Source: Lentimonas sp. CC4 (GTDB lineage: Bacteria; Verrucomicrobiota; Verrucomicrobiia; Opitutales; Coraliomargaritaceae). Taken from it: 64,000 nt of DNA. Below, piece by piece: positions 9,212 through 19,081 of this stretch (positions are counted from its first letter, which is position 1; each line of letters opens with the position of its first letter). The notes beneath the pieces are model-generated. The model was not told the DNA's origin, made no database searches, and worked only from the letters and a program-made list of their open reading frames with translations. The translations under genes and the position numbers were made by a program. The stretch covers positions 930,001-994,000 of the forward strand of contig NZ_CACVBO010000001.1 in NCBI RefSeq assembly GCF_902728235.1. Direction: 5' to 3'.

Positions 9212-10854
9212 GGTATGGGCTCAGTCTTTAATTCGAAAACGAAACATAGCGGCACCCCTTGACGCTCGACCACATGTAAGACTTCCGCTTCTGGATAAGC
9301 CTGATGCAGGTTAAAGCGAGTCACAGAGACAAAGAAATCTGCACCGTCGCGTTCTTTAGACATTTCAAATCGTTCCGGATTCAGGTGCTCCTGCAACATC
9401 CATCTAGAATAGCGAAGGTGCACTTTGAAAATTCGCCTGCCGCCCGGATCGAGCGTTTCCACATATTCATTCAACCACTCAGCCGCTTCCTTATGCGAGA
9501 GCCCCCAGTAGTCCGTTTCATCGCGCGTGTAGGCAGCAGGTAAACCTCCGCTCATTCGGTTAAAATAGAGATACTGATATGGGTGCAATGCGACCATATC
9601 AGCCACAACAAAGAGCACGGCGACTCCAACGCCCCCTTGTAATACCAATGCAAGGTAGCGCTTACCACTTTGACTGGCCTTCCGAATCAACCACTCCAGT
9701 GCTAAGGCACAGGCACATGCCATAGGCGGCAAGATGAACAAATAGTGCCGCATCCCATCGTAAAGTGTCGGATCTTTATATAGTAAATAAGCCAATGGAA
9801 ACAATACCGCGAACACTGGCACGGCGCGTGACAGCAGCGCTGCCGCGCTCGGCCAACCTGCTCCACGAGCATAGCTGACGAGGCGTGATACCCCTAAAAC
9901 GATTGCCGACAAAAATAACAATTGCAGCGAGACGGGCACCGTAAGCATCAACCAATATGGGATATAGTAGATCGGGAGATCCTGCGCGTCCCAGAAATGC
10001 CCATCCATCAGCACGCGCCCTCCCCAGCCATAACTCTGCACGGTCTCCAGCGCATCCCCTGCCCCAGCAAATGGATTGACATGCAAGGTCGGCCAAAAAA
10101 TCAGCAGCACAGCCAACGCTACCAACCCCGAGACCGCACCTCGTAAAGCCCACACTCCGACATCGGAAAGCACTTCACGCACATCGATTGCTTGGCCTCG
10201 CACCGCTGCGCCACCATACTTCGCAATTAAAAAGAGTGCGATAAACAGCCCGAAATAACAGAGCACCAAAAAACCCGCAATACGCGCGGACAGCGCCAAT
10301 CCCGCGGCAAGACCAATCGCAATGACATATCGCCACGCTGGCTTCGGCAGACGCGACAAAAGCGACACAACTGCCCACACGCCCAGCGCATACATGCCGG
10401 CAAGTGGAATATCCTTGGGGTTAAAGAACATATGGCCGTAGTAACGCGGCACTGTCGCCAACAGTAATAGACCGAAAAAACCAGCCCGTTCACCACCGAT
10501 ACGTGCAGTGACCCGCCAAATCGACAGCAACCCAATCAGCCCAAAACAGAAACTCCAGATATGCCCTTTCTGACTGCGAGTGCCCAATTCGGGGAAAGCT
10601 TCGTGCACAATCGCCAAGGGCAAATCAAATAGCCCTGAGTAGCTACTCGTTTGAGCACTGACGCCCTTTCCCGAGACGAGATCGGAATAATAGGCTAATT
10701 GTGAATCGCCCCCTTTAAAGCGAAATGGCTCATCCCACGACATTCCGTAATCGCCAACAGTGACAGTTCCTACGCAAAGGATCGCAGAGAAAAGCACGAC
10801 CGACCAAAGGCACCAGCGTGAGCGGGGTATCAAACTCTTTAATTTAAAGGACAT
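9208..10854 (-). CDS. GT39-like integral membrane glycosyltransferase
   Basis: A 548-aa protein with about 11 hydrophobic segments, a short acidic loop after the first (YGMSWDEPFRF, residues about 34-44) and a C-terminal soluble tail of about 100 residues. A DE pair in the first periplasmic loop is the catalytic signature of GT-C enzymes such as protein O-mannosyltransferases and ArnT. The sugar donor would be a polyprenyl-linked sugar used on the periplasmic side; this is family inference. The 5' end overlaps the sulfatase gene by 16 bp and the 3' end overlaps the DUF354 gene by 4 bp. Confidence 0.75.
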   Translation of the reverse strand: MSFKLKSLIPRSRWCLWSVVLFSAILCVGTVTVGDYGMSWDEPFRFKGGDSQLAYYSDLVSGKGVSAQTSSYSGLFDLPLAIVHEAFPELGTRSQKGHIWSFCFGLIGLLSIWRVTARIGGERAGFFGLLLLATVPRYYGHMFFNPKDIPLAGMYALGVWAVVSLLSRLPKPAWRYVIAIGLAAGLALSARIAGFLVLCYFGLFIALFLIAKYGGAAVRGQAIDVREVLSDVGVWALRGAVSGLVALAVLLIFWPTLHVNPFAGAGDALETVQSYGWGGRVLMDGHFWDAQDLPIYYIPYWLMLTVPVSLQLLFLSAIVLGVSRLVSYARGAGWPSAAALLSRAVPVFAVLFPLAYLLYKDPTLYDGMRHYLFILPPMACACALALEWLIRKASQSGKRYLALVLQGGVGVAVLFVVADMVALHPYQYLYFNRMSGGLPAAYTRDETDYWGLSHKEAAEWLNEYVETLDPGGRRIFKVHLRYSRWMLQEHLNPERFEMSKERDGADFFVSVTRFNLHQAYPEAEVLHVVERQGVPLCFVFELKTEPIP

Positions 10855-12983
10855 AGGGATGGGCTAGAATAGCTAGGTGCGAAAAATCGAGTGTAACGCT
10901 CCGTATTACGATAATAATCGATCTGGTGAGACGCCCAGGTTTCAAGTAATGACTGCAACTCAAGCCCACACTCACTCTCAGAATTTTGTGGATTCAGCTC
11001 GCCCGGATCCACAAGCAGGTTGAACAAATGCACACCTCCGGTATCCCAGTCATACATGAGCTTATGACTTGGGGTGACGACAGCTAACTGCTTAAGCGCC
11101 GGCGACTGGCACACCAGAGGTGCCCAAGTCCGTTCTTGCGTTCCAACGAGGCTGAGTCCTTGAAACCCTGAATACGCTGGCAAGCCTGCAAGATCTAGCA
11201 CTGTAGGCGCTATATCCACATGCTGTGATAAACGATCCTCAACCCCTGTTCGCGAAAGTGCCCCCCCCGACAACACCAAGGGAGTCCGCACCACCTCATC
11301 AAACAGGTCCCTAGCGTGTCCCGAAAATCCATGCTCACGAAACGCCTGCCCCGTATCGCCAGTTACGACCAAAAGTGTGTTCGCCCATGCACCTGTCTTC
11401 TTCAACTCAGCAACCAAACGGCCAATATGCTGATCGACATAATATAAACTATCTCGATAACGAGGCCTGACATAAGGAATCACCTCTGCTGGCAAATTCA
11501 AAAAATTTAATTCACCTGTATCAAACTCCGCTCCAAATGGACGTGGTTTCGATTCCGGGAAATAGTAAGGATAATGACTTCCTTGCAGGTTTATATATGC
11601 AAAGAATGGACTGGAATCTGCCTCCATCCATTTGAGTGCGACATCCACGGTATCACGATCAAACCCCTTTCCTCTATTAAGTTGAAACGCTCGCGTCAAG
11701 TAACGCTCACCAGCACTCAGGTCACCCGCATGATAAAACACATCCAAACGATCTGAATGTAGATAATTCAACATGCCTCCCCAGTTCTCATTCTGAGATG
11801 AAAAAATCCCGGTGCGACTCCCCATCACATTCAATAAATCATACAGCCGCGGTCTAGGATAATGGGCCTGATTCGGGTATACATGAATGATTGATTCCCA
11901 CAATGGATAGACTCCAGAAATGACGGAGATATCCGCGTAGCTGGAATGACTCGAACTGCTGTAATGATTGTTAAATAATAAACCATCCGCGATCAATGCC
12001 TCCAAATTCGGCATCGTCGGCTCTGCCACACCTACCGCATTTACCTCATCTGCTCGCAAAGATTCGACCAGAAGAATAATTACATTGGGGCAACTAAAAT
12101 CCTCTCCCGACACGACTTGAACGAGCTTCGAATAATCCTCCAAATCGATTCGTTCGGAATAAGACGCCCGTAGAACGGACTCATCTGGAACAAAAATCCG
12201 CCCCTGTCGTTTCGATGGTAGTATCAACGAAGTCCAAGGCCCAGAGCGACTCAAGAGTAAGCCTTCAACATAATCCTCGACCGTTGAGGTGAGCACCGAT
12301 GGATCACGGCTCGACAAACGAAGTCGCCCGACTTCAGAACCCTTAATTTCCAAAATAGCCCAAGGGGGGTTCAAAAACAAAAAGAGAGCAAATGAAGCAA
12401 CACCAGCACCACTCAGAATCGCTCGCATGCGAACTGAAAGCCGCCTCATCACCATAGGAATCCAAAAAATAAGAATTAAATACAGAGACACACTCACGAA
12501 AAACAGCACAAGCAATCCTATCGGTGAAAACTGTAGCGCATGCTCAAACAGATGGACTGGGGACTTTAAATAAAACAAGCAGGAATCGAGACTAGGAAAA
12601 CGCCCAGAATACGAGTAATGCACCCAACCGAAGATAATCGACAATAAGAACAGCAGTCCGAATGCCCTGAAACAGATACGGGAAACAAAACCTATACCTT
12701 TTTGTAAAGAAGCGCTGAGCTCTGAATACCCGAGAGCTCCTGTAATGGCCAACGGCAACAACACTGGAAACGCCATGATCGTCTCTAAAGATAGAAGCTG
12801 CCTGAAGAATAGATCCCCAACTGCGACATCTGCAGACATAGCCCCCTCTAAGCAGATGGCGAGCAAAGCCGTGACTCCCCAATACATCCAAATCGGAACC
12901 ATCAGCCACCAAGCACAATCAATGATACATCGAACAAATCTATGGTCATTAGACTCTAATACACCTGTTGGTTTAAATTTCAT
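10839..12983 (-). CDS. Membrane-anchored sulfatase / LTA-synthase-like phosphotransferase
   Basis: A 714-aa protein with about five N-terminal membrane spans (to about residue 210) and a C-terminal alkaline-phosphatase-fold domain. That domain starts at PNVIILLVESLRADEVNAVG (from about residue 284). The putative nucleophile region is SSSSHSSYADISVISG, and metal-binding residues lie in VVTGDTGQAFREHGFSGHA. There is no sulfatase C/S-x-P-x-R motif, so an LtaS/phosphoethanolamine-transferase-like activity on lipid or glycan is more likely than sulfate ester hydrolysis. It overlaps both flanking GT-C genes (16 bp and 11 bp). Confidence 0.75.
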   Translation of the reverse strand: MKFKPTGVLESNDHRFVRCIIDCAWWLMVPIWMYWGVTALLAICLEGAMSADVAVGDLFFRQLLSLETIMAFPVLLPLAITGALGYSELSASLQKGIGFVSRICFRAFGLLFLLSIIFGWVHYSYSGRFPSLDSCLFYLKSPVHLFEHALQFSPIGLLVLFFVSVSLYLILIFWIPMVMRRLSVRMRAILSGAGVASFALFLFLNPPWAILEIKGSEVGRLRLSSRDPSVLTSTVEDYVEGLLLSRSGPWTSLILPSKRQGRIFVPDESVLRASYSERIDLEDYSKLVQVVSGEDFSCPNVIILLVESLRADEVNAVGVAEPTMPNLEALIADGLLFNNHYSSSSHSSYADISVISGVYPLWESIIHVYPNQAHYPRPRLYDLLNVMGSRTGIFSSQNENWGGMLNYLHSDRLDVFYHAGDLSAGERYLTRAFQLNRGKGFDRDTVDVALKWMEADSSPFFAYINLQGSHYPYYFPESKPRPFGAEFDTGELNFLNLPAEVIPYVRPRYRDSLYYVDQHIGRLVAELKKTGAWANTLLVVTGDTGQAFREHGFSGHARDLFDEVVRTPLVLSGGALSRTGVEDRLSQHVDIAPTVLDLAGLPAYSGFQGLSLVGTQERTWAPLVCQSPALKQLAVVTPSHKLMYDWDTGGVHLFNLLVDPGELNPQNSESECGLELQSLLETWASHQIDYYRNTERYTRFFAPSYSSPSLCPLN

Positions 12984-14835
12984 TAAAAAATAATATCTGC
13001 TTCATACTCGACCCTCCTTCATACGAGGGATCTTGCCCCTGCCCCGAGGGGCCTACCAGATTCAATGCCTCTGCGCTCGACCTAGATCCAAACTCGACAA
13101 CACCACGCCGCCACAGCAACCGCGCCGAGCTCAAGTCACCTTGTCGCCAAGCAATCACTCCACGGATAAATAGGATTGCTCCGCCTTCAGGAATCTCACC
13201 CATGTCAGCCAGCTCTAAATCACGCCACAAGACGACGCTTGCTTCTCGATTGCCCTGAAGAAACAGATTCATCCACAGATTGAATAGGCTTACCACTTGA
13301 ATACGCTTCGCTTCCGCACGGGCAGGATCTCTAACCAATACCGCCTCAGCATAGCGCAGCGCCTCAGCATCTTCGCCCAACTTCGCACTCGCACTTGCTA
13401 GCAATAACTCATCCTGAATAAAACTAGCATCATCACGCGCATCAAAAAAGTTACTATAGACGCACACCGCTCCCAGCAGGCATCCGGCCCCCACAAGCAT
13501 CCAGGCACGTCGACGAGATTGATACCATTCACGCCACGGCAGGACTGTCCACCCTCCGCAGAGCACTGCCAACAACGGCACCAACGGCAATCGGAAGCGG
13601 GCACTCGCAAAGAATATCAGCACCCCGGCGGCATACGCCAATCCAAGCAAACCCAGCGAAAGAAACACACCGCGCCGAGCCTTCGAATAGCCTAAAAGCC
13701 CACAAAACACTCCGCACAGCAACAGCATGCCCCACCCCAGCGGGTTCCACTGCAACAATAAGAACCGATCCTTATGATACGCATAGGTTAAATTATTATA
13801 CTGTTCCCAATCGTTAAACAGGTAAACGACTTTCTTGCCCATCAAGCCGATCCAACGGACAGGATCGTCGGCAATTTCTCGAAACAGCTGCGCTCGCCAA
13901 TACGAAGACATCGCACCGACATCCAGCTCCGCATCGGGCCCGAGTGCTTTACGATAAAGATATTCAGACTCCATGCGTGTCGTATTCATCCCAGCCGGCA
14001 CCTGATCAAATGCAACGCGCTGCTTATAAAACTTACCATTCGCGCCCTCACGATTCGCTGCATACAGATTGTATGCGCCCTGCCACGGTAGAATACGGAA
14101 CTCACCTGACTGCCGTAGATTCCAAGCACCTTGCCCGATCAAAGTGAGAAGTAGGGCTCCTCCGATCAAACAAGCAGAGCCGCATGCTCGCCCCGTAGGC
14201 TGTCTTGATACATATACCTGCAGAATCGGAAGCAATGGCAGCAATAACACTGCAGGCAGGAAATTAGGCCGAGCCAAAACCGCTAGCCCTCCAAGCACAC
14301 CACAAAGTATAGCAAGGAACAAAGCACGCCAACGAACCTGAGCCGCACCGCTGCGTAAGAACAAAACAACCGAGCCTAAGAAGAGAGACAGCGCAAAGGT
14401 GAGATCCAAGACCTGCACCGAAAAATAAAGTGCGACCGGATAGGCCGCATAGAGCAATCCTGCCACCCAAGCAGCCAGACGACTCTTCCACAATCGCTCT
14501 GCGAGACACCCGACTAAAAAACCATTCATAAAATGGCACAACAACCCAAAAAATGAAACCAGCCAAAGGCTCCCTTGCGGAAAGAACGAGAGCACCCAAG
14601 GATACAGCAGCGCGCGATAAAGCGGCTCAACTGGAACCTGACCTGCCGCGATCAACTCAGCCCACGCCAGATTTTCACGCCCATCTAACACTGGCGAACG
14701 GCCCAAAGAATCCACTAGAAACTCGAGACAAAAGCCACACCCGTAAACAAGCACGGCAAGCACAATCAAACTACGAATCCACACGTATCTTTGAGCATAA
14801 CCGCTTTCACGAAGAGATTGCTTAACAGCGTTCAT
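12973..14835 (-). CDS. GT39-like membrane glycosyltransferase with TPR-like C-terminus
   Basis: A 620-aa protein with about 11 membrane spans over residues 1-460, then a soluble helical tail (about 475-600) built like tetratricopeptide repeats (ASASAKLGEDAEALRYAEAV, then GVIAWRQGDLSSARLLWRRG). The first outside loop holds DGRENLAWAELIAAG followed by YRALLYPWVLSFF, as in ArnT/GT39-like proteins. I infer transfer of a polyprenyl-linked sugar to a periplasmic target. It follows the next upstream GT gene by 17 bp and overlaps the sulfatase gene by 11 bp. Confidence 0.75.
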   Translation of the reverse strand: MNAVKQSLRESGYAQRYVWIRSLIVLAVLVYGCGFCLEFLVDSLGRSPVLDGRENLAWAELIAAGQVPVEPLYRALLYPWVLSFFPQGSLWLVSFFGLLCHFMNGFLVGCLAERLWKSRLAAWVAGLLYAAYPVALYFSVQVLDLTFALSLFLGSVVLFLRSGAAQVRWRALFLAILCGVLGGLAVLARPNFLPAVLLLPLLPILQVYVSRQPTGRACGSACLIGGALLLTLIGQGAWNLRQSGEFRILPWQGAYNLYAANREGANGKFYKQRVAFDQVPAGMNTTRMESEYLYRKALGPDAELDVGAMSSYWRAQLFREIADDPVRWIGLMGKKVVYLFNDWEQYNNLTYAYHKDRFLLLQWNPLGWGMLLLCGVFCGLLGYSKARRGVFLSLGLLGLAYAAGVLIFFASARFRLPLVPLLAVLCGGWTVLPWREWYQSRRRAWMLVGAGCLLGAVCVYSNFFDARDDASFIQDELLLASASAKLGEDAEALRYAEAVLVRDPARAEAKRIQVVSLFNLWMNLFLQGNREASVVLWRDLELADMGEIPEGGAILFIRGVIAWRQGDLSSARLLWRRGVVEFGSRSSAEALNLVGPSGQGQDPSYEGGSSMKQILFFNEI

Positions 14836-14852
14836 ATTTTCTCAAAAAACAA

Positions 14853-16640
14853 TCACTCACTTCGGTGTGCTCCCTTCAATCGATACAACCTGGTCAATTC
14901 AAATGGCCTAAAACTCATCTCTTCAACCAATTCAAAAGATACAAGCGACAACAGCTCCTCCTCTGCGGGCGATTTATATCTAAATTCATTTGAACGATAA
15001 TCATAACGCGCCACCAAATAGACAGAATCAAAATTATCAAATTTAAACACTCCCCCATCCATTGGCAACACCTCTAGTGCCTGAGCCGGCGCAATCGAAG
15101 ATTGGTCATACAACAACCATTTCAGATTAAACTCATCGATCATTAAGCATTTCCCTGAAAACAGCTCCGCTTGAGCACGAAACAGCCAGCGCTTTTCACG
15201 AACCATATAGTTCCTCTCCGAAAAGACTGCCTTTGCGTTACTCGGAAATGAAACAGTCACAATAAAGCAAGTAAGTAGAATAAAGACAGTGCGCCACAAG
15301 GACTTCCACTTACTCGCAAACACGCCAACCGCCAAGACCGTCAAACATACCAACAACAGATGAAACGGCAGTGCATACCTAGAAACAAAAGGAGAATCCA
15401 AACGACTCGCATGAAAGGACAGTAAAACAAGCAGATGAAACGATAAACTGACACCAAAGATAAGCACCGTAATCCAGGCGGGATCATGCCGCCAATACGT
15501 CCTCAACTGCTTGTTGTGTGAACATACAAAAAAACCAATCAACGCAATCAACCCTGCAATACTCAAGAAAATCGAATTCGAGAGCGCCGGATCAATTCCA
15601 AAGAAATAGTAGATCGCATGCGGAAAGTTGACGGCGATATTTTCAATCGAAAATGGCTGAACTCCCTTCCGAGCAATCTCCCAAGACGACTCGGTATTCG
15701 TGTATATTTTATTTTGCAATAGGACAAACAACAACATCGGAAGCACCATCACTGTCACCCAAGGGAGCTTAACTGCACGCACTTGAACCCAACCGATCAT
15801 GATAACAGCCACGATCGGAAACAAAAACAGAATCGATTCATAGCGCGCATACGAAAGCAACACCCCCAGCAACAGCAAACAACCAGCCTTCTGCACATTC
15901 GGAGATTTCAAATAAACAACAGAGATGCAGAGAACCATCTGCAATAACGATAAGTTGACCAACTCCATTCCCGCTCCAGATGCGTTCTGAGCCAGTAAAG
16001 GTAAACTGGCCCACAGTAATACTGCCAACCAGCCACCGGCTCGACTGTAACACTGAAAACCAAAGATATAGGCCAGCCCCAACAAAAAGATCCCTGCGAG
16101 CACATTCACTAAAAATGGGTTAAAGTAATTAAACCCTAAAATATCATGCGCACAGGCAACCACGAACGGATATAACCATGGTCGCTTATCGACTCGCGTG
16201 TTGAACAATTCAAAGTCACCTCCCACATCAACTCCGACAGAACCATACGAAAGCTCTCTCGCCTCATGTAACTGCTTGGCCGTTGAAGCCAACAAATACT
16301 CATCCGCTACTATTTTATAATCAAATTTTGCATGATTCAACACACACAACACACCCACAAAAACGGCTAACACAAAGGAGAGTGCTTCAACTCGGCACCT
16401 CGCCCGAGACCACCAATCAGCACCACGCAACAAGCGACTACAATAATACCCAAAAACCACGCAGATACTCAACAGAACGTGATACCCCAAATATCGAATC
16501 AGCTGACCTGCAAAAGCATCCGAACAATACAATATGAACAACAACGACAGTGCGCACGAAACTAGCACGCCAGTAATTTTAAGATACAAATGATCTCCCT
16601 GAATACTCTCTAAAAAGACTTTTAAACGATTTGTTCTCAC
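14853..16640 (-). CDS. GT39-like membrane glycosyltransferase (paralogue 1)
   Basis: A 595-aa polytopic membrane protein. The first large loop contains KIVADEYLLASTAKQLHEAR and VDKRPWLYPFVVACAHDILG, with the acidic pair expected for GT-C catalysis. The same motifs in the same order occur in the upstream gene at 16637-18460, so the two are tandem paralogues. Translation starts at GTG (16638-16640), and the GTGA overlaps the upstream stop. The C-terminal about 90 residues are soluble. Confidence 0.75.
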   Translation of the reverse strand: MRTNRLKVFLESIQGDHLYLKITGVLVSCALSLLFILYCSDAFAGQLIRYLGYHVLLSICVVFGYYCSRLLRGADWWSRARCRVEALSFVLAVFVGVLCVLNHAKFDYKIVADEYLLASTAKQLHEARELSYGSVGVDVGGDFELFNTRVDKRPWLYPFVVACAHDILGFNYFNPFLVNVLAGIFLLGLAYIFGFQCYSRAGGWLAVLLWASLPLLAQNASGAGMELVNLSLLQMVLCISVVYLKSPNVQKAGCLLLLGVLLSYARYESILFLFPIVAVIMIGWVQVRAVKLPWVTVMVLPMLLFVLLQNKIYTNTESSWEIARKGVQPFSIENIAVNFPHAIYYFFGIDPALSNSIFLSIAGLIALIGFFVCSHNKQLRTYWRHDPAWITVLIFGVSLSFHLLVLLSFHASRLDSPFVSRYALPFHLLLVCLTVLAVGVFASKWKSLWRTVFILLTCFIVTVSFPSNAKAVFSERNYMVREKRWLFRAQAELFSGKCLMIDEFNLKWLLYDQSSIAPAQALEVLPMDGGVFKFDNFDSVYLVARYDYRSNEFRYKSPAEEELLSLVSFELVEEMSFRPFELTRLYRLKGAHRSE

Positions 16641-18460
16641 GGTAGCGCTTTTGCATATACGGTAAAGGCCTGATTCAGCCCCTGTGCCTCATCATCGTCC
16701 ACATCCAAAGAAATCCTGGGAATGTCCTCTAGCCTAACTTCGAGGAGTCGAGCCATTCGAATCTCAACTCCATCCACCAGAGACTCAGAATCAATGACTT
16801 CCAACTCAAACCGATCATTTAACAGAGGCTCTAACAACACCTCATCCTCACCTAAAGTTTCCACATTGGTATATACAAAATAGATATCCGAAAATGTTCT
16901 GAGTCGGTCATGTAACTCAATTCGATCCGGATGCGCCAAGACAAACTTTGGTATGGTTCCAGATACTTGTTCAGCGATTGGAATGAGATGGCTACTCGTC
17001 ACAAACAGTGGGTTCTCAGACGCTGACGACCGAACTTTCTCACGCAACCACGCCGCCCCCTGGGGTGTAGCATGTTTCAAAAAGTTACTGCGTGCACACA
17101 GTGGCCACGTATACGAAACAAACAAGCACGCAGGCAGTAAGAGCAGATAAGCCCCGCCCCGCGATTCTGCAACAATCAGACGCGCAGCTACCACAGTAAG
17201 CACAATTTGAAAAAATACATATGGCAACGCAATGCGAGATGCCACGATATCGTCCAATTGCCCCCAATAGTAACACATCAGCAGCAAAAAATTAACCACC
17301 GCGATTAAAATGAAATATCCTAGATGACTGGACAGTAACCAATCGAATTGCCGTCGAACAGCAGCAGGCCGCACGCAGGAATAACAAAGCAGTAGCGCGA
17401 CAGACCCCACGAAGCACACAGAGACAATCATACTCCCAGGAATCGTGTCATTCATAGAAAAGAAGAAGCGCCACGCGTGCCCTAAATTATCTCCAAAAAA
17501 TGAAAGCGCGAACGGATCCTCCCCGGTCTCAGCATTCAACTGCCACAAGCCCTCGTGAAAGGTCTCACGCAATAACGCAACTGGCAACATAAGCAACGGA
17601 GCCACAATCGAAAGACGACTCAAAAACACACCGCGCGATCGAATCCAACTCGCCACAAACACCAAGGCCACCGCACACACATACAGCGATGATTCGTAGC
17701 GAGTCTGCGCCAATAACACTGCCAAAAGTATCAGTAAGTTCATCCGAGCAAACGATGGCGCACGTGAATAAACAAGTGCTGCCAACACTGTCGCAACCAG
17801 CATCACTAGGTTCAGGAAATCAAACCCGCCACTGGCAACAACCATTGCCAGCAGCGGAACCGTCAAAAACAACAAACACGAAAAATAGCCTCCCCACTTC
17901 GGCCAGACCATAGCACCCAGCGCATAGAGTAATATAAAAAATACAGGCACCAACAATCCATTCAGCAGCACTCCATTCATCGAGTCGTATCCCACGATAT
18001 CATGCAGTAAACTAACCAAAAAGGGATAAAAATAGGGACGCTTATCTACATAGCCCCCAAGCAAATCAAAAATGCCGTTGATTTCGTAGGCCTTTGATAC
18101 CGTCAACACCTGATTGTGATGATGCATTTGCAACGACGTCGCCGCTAATACGGGCTCATCCATCACGATCTTATACTCACGCGGCTGCATCGATATTAAA
18201 ATCAACGAAGCGACCACAATAAACAGACCTGGCACACACAAACGACGAACCAAGCTCGAAACATCACAAGCCTTAGACTCTTTGAAGCAGACGACCAAAG
18301 ACGCAACTAGGCCGACAAATGTGCCCAACATCAACCAGTAACCACAATGCTTCACCAGCCAAATGGCTGTCGTCGTTTCCACTCCCCAAACAAGCATTGC
18401 AGCTGCACCGGCAGCACACACGCACAGCGCAATCAAACGGATAACAGGAGTTCGACACAT
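16637..18460 (-). CDS. GT39-like membrane glycosyltransferase (paralogue 2)
   Basis: A 607-aa polytopic membrane protein. The loop after the third hydrophobic segment contains KIVMDEPVLAATSLQMHHHN and YVDKRPYFYPFLVSLLHDIV, matching the downstream paralogue. A soluble C-terminal tail of about 110 residues follows. Its ATG lies directly after the T-run of the pilin terminator at 18461-18496, and the only purine-rich ribosome-binding site (GAGGT) lies inside that terminator hairpin. Expression may therefore depend on read-through of the pilin terminator. Confidence 0.75.
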   Translation of the reverse strand: MCRTPVIRLIALCVCAAGAAAMLVWGVETTTAIWLVKHCGYWLMLGTFVGLVASLVVCFKESKACDVSSLVRRLCVPGLFIVVASLILISMQPREYKIVMDEPVLAATSLQMHHHNQVLTVSKAYEINGIFDLLGGYVDKRPYFYPFLVSLLHDIVGYDSMNGVLLNGLLVPVFFILLYALGAMVWPKWGGYFSCLLFLTVPLLAMVVASGGFDFLNLVMLVATVLAALVYSRAPSFARMNLLILLAVLLAQTRYESSLYVCAVALVFVASWIRSRGVFLSRLSIVAPLLMLPVALLRETFHEGLWQLNAETGEDPFALSFFGDNLGHAWRFFFSMNDTIPGSMIVSVCFVGSVALLLCYSCVRPAAVRRQFDWLLSSHLGYFILIAVVNFLLLMCYYWGQLDDIVASRIALPYVFFQIVLTVVAARLIVAESRGGAYLLLLPACLFVSYTWPLCARSNFLKHATPQGAAWLREKVRSSASENPLFVTSSHLIPIAEQVSGTIPKFVLAHPDRIELHDRLRTFSDIYFVYTNVETLGEDEVLLEPLLNDRFELEVIDSESLVDGVEIRMARLLEVRLEDIPRISLDVDDDEAQGLNQAFTVYAKALP

Positions 18461-18496
18461 AAAAAAAGTTGCTACCTCTGCTGAGGTAGCAACTTT
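18461..18496 (-). terminator. Strong intrinsic terminator of the pilin gene
   Basis: A perfect 14-bp inverted repeat (AAAGTTGCTACCTC with its complement at 18483-18496, 4-nt loop) is followed on the minus strand by a run of T. It lies 38 bp after the pilin stop and touches the start codon of the next minus-strand gene. One hairpin arm contains GAGGT, the only plausible Shine-Dalgarno sequence for that gene. Confidence 0.9.
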
Positions 18497-18534
18497 GAAT
18501 CTTAAAATAAAGATAAAACGATTAGCAGTTCAGA

Positions 18535-18897
18535 CTAAAAGTCGATCGACAATGTGGTGCTTGCGCTCACGGATGAAGGCACGCCATTTGCCAAAATCGG
18601 AGAGCCTGAGCTGATGCTCGCGTCATATGTCTCATTTGCAACAGACTTAAACGCCTTCAAGTAACCATTATCAGCATTCGCCAATTCGGCACTTAAGACT
18701 TCTTCAAGACCTTGTTCCAAGAAATATTGGTCAGCAGCGGATGCCAACTGACGCAAGTTGTTGGAGATGGCACTCTTTTGAGAAGCTGCGCGAACCTTTT
18801 GGAAGGCTGGGATCGCCATAGCGGCGAGAAGACCGATGATGACCACAACGATCATGATTTCAACGAGTGTGAATCCTTTTTTGCTTTTGTTTTGCAT
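18535..18897 (-). CDS. Type IV pilin / type II pseudopilin-like protein
   Basis: A 120-aa protein with a short basic leader and the prepilin peptidase site G-FTLVEIM (MQNKSKKGFTLVEIM), including Glu5 of the mature protein. A hydrophobic helix (VVVIIGLLAAMAIPAFQKV) follows. The C-terminal region is rich in Ser/Thr (SSGSPILANGVPSSVSASTT), a possible O-glycosylation substrate. There is a good RBS (AAGGAATATC) and an AT-rich TATAAT-like box about 30 bp upstream. No pilus assembly genes are nearby. It stands ahead of four GT-C glycosyltransferase genes, separated by a strong terminator. Confidence 0.85.
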   Translation of the reverse strand: MQNKSKKGFTLVEIMIVVVIIGLLAAMAIPAFQKVRAASQKSAISNNLRQLASAADQYFLEQGLEEVLSAELANADNGYLKAFKSVANETYDASISSGSPILANGVPSSVSASTTLSIDF

Positions 18898-19081
18898 GAT
18901 GATATTCCTTTTTGTGTTATTATTTATTATATATCCACTGGGGAGAACCCGAGCAGGTTAGCAATAAGAAGACACAGTGGCATGGAACTCAAGTAAAAGC
19001 GGCTACGGCGCAACGCTTTAACAGTTTTTTAGCGCGACTCTAATCAGCCCGATAAACGCCCCTTAAGAGAGCGCCAAGCAC

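Noticed and set aside
18921-18990. Firm sigma-70 promoter for the pilin gene
   Set aside because: A TATAAT-like box is present, but no convincing -35 box at 16-18 bp, so I mention it only in the pilin entry.
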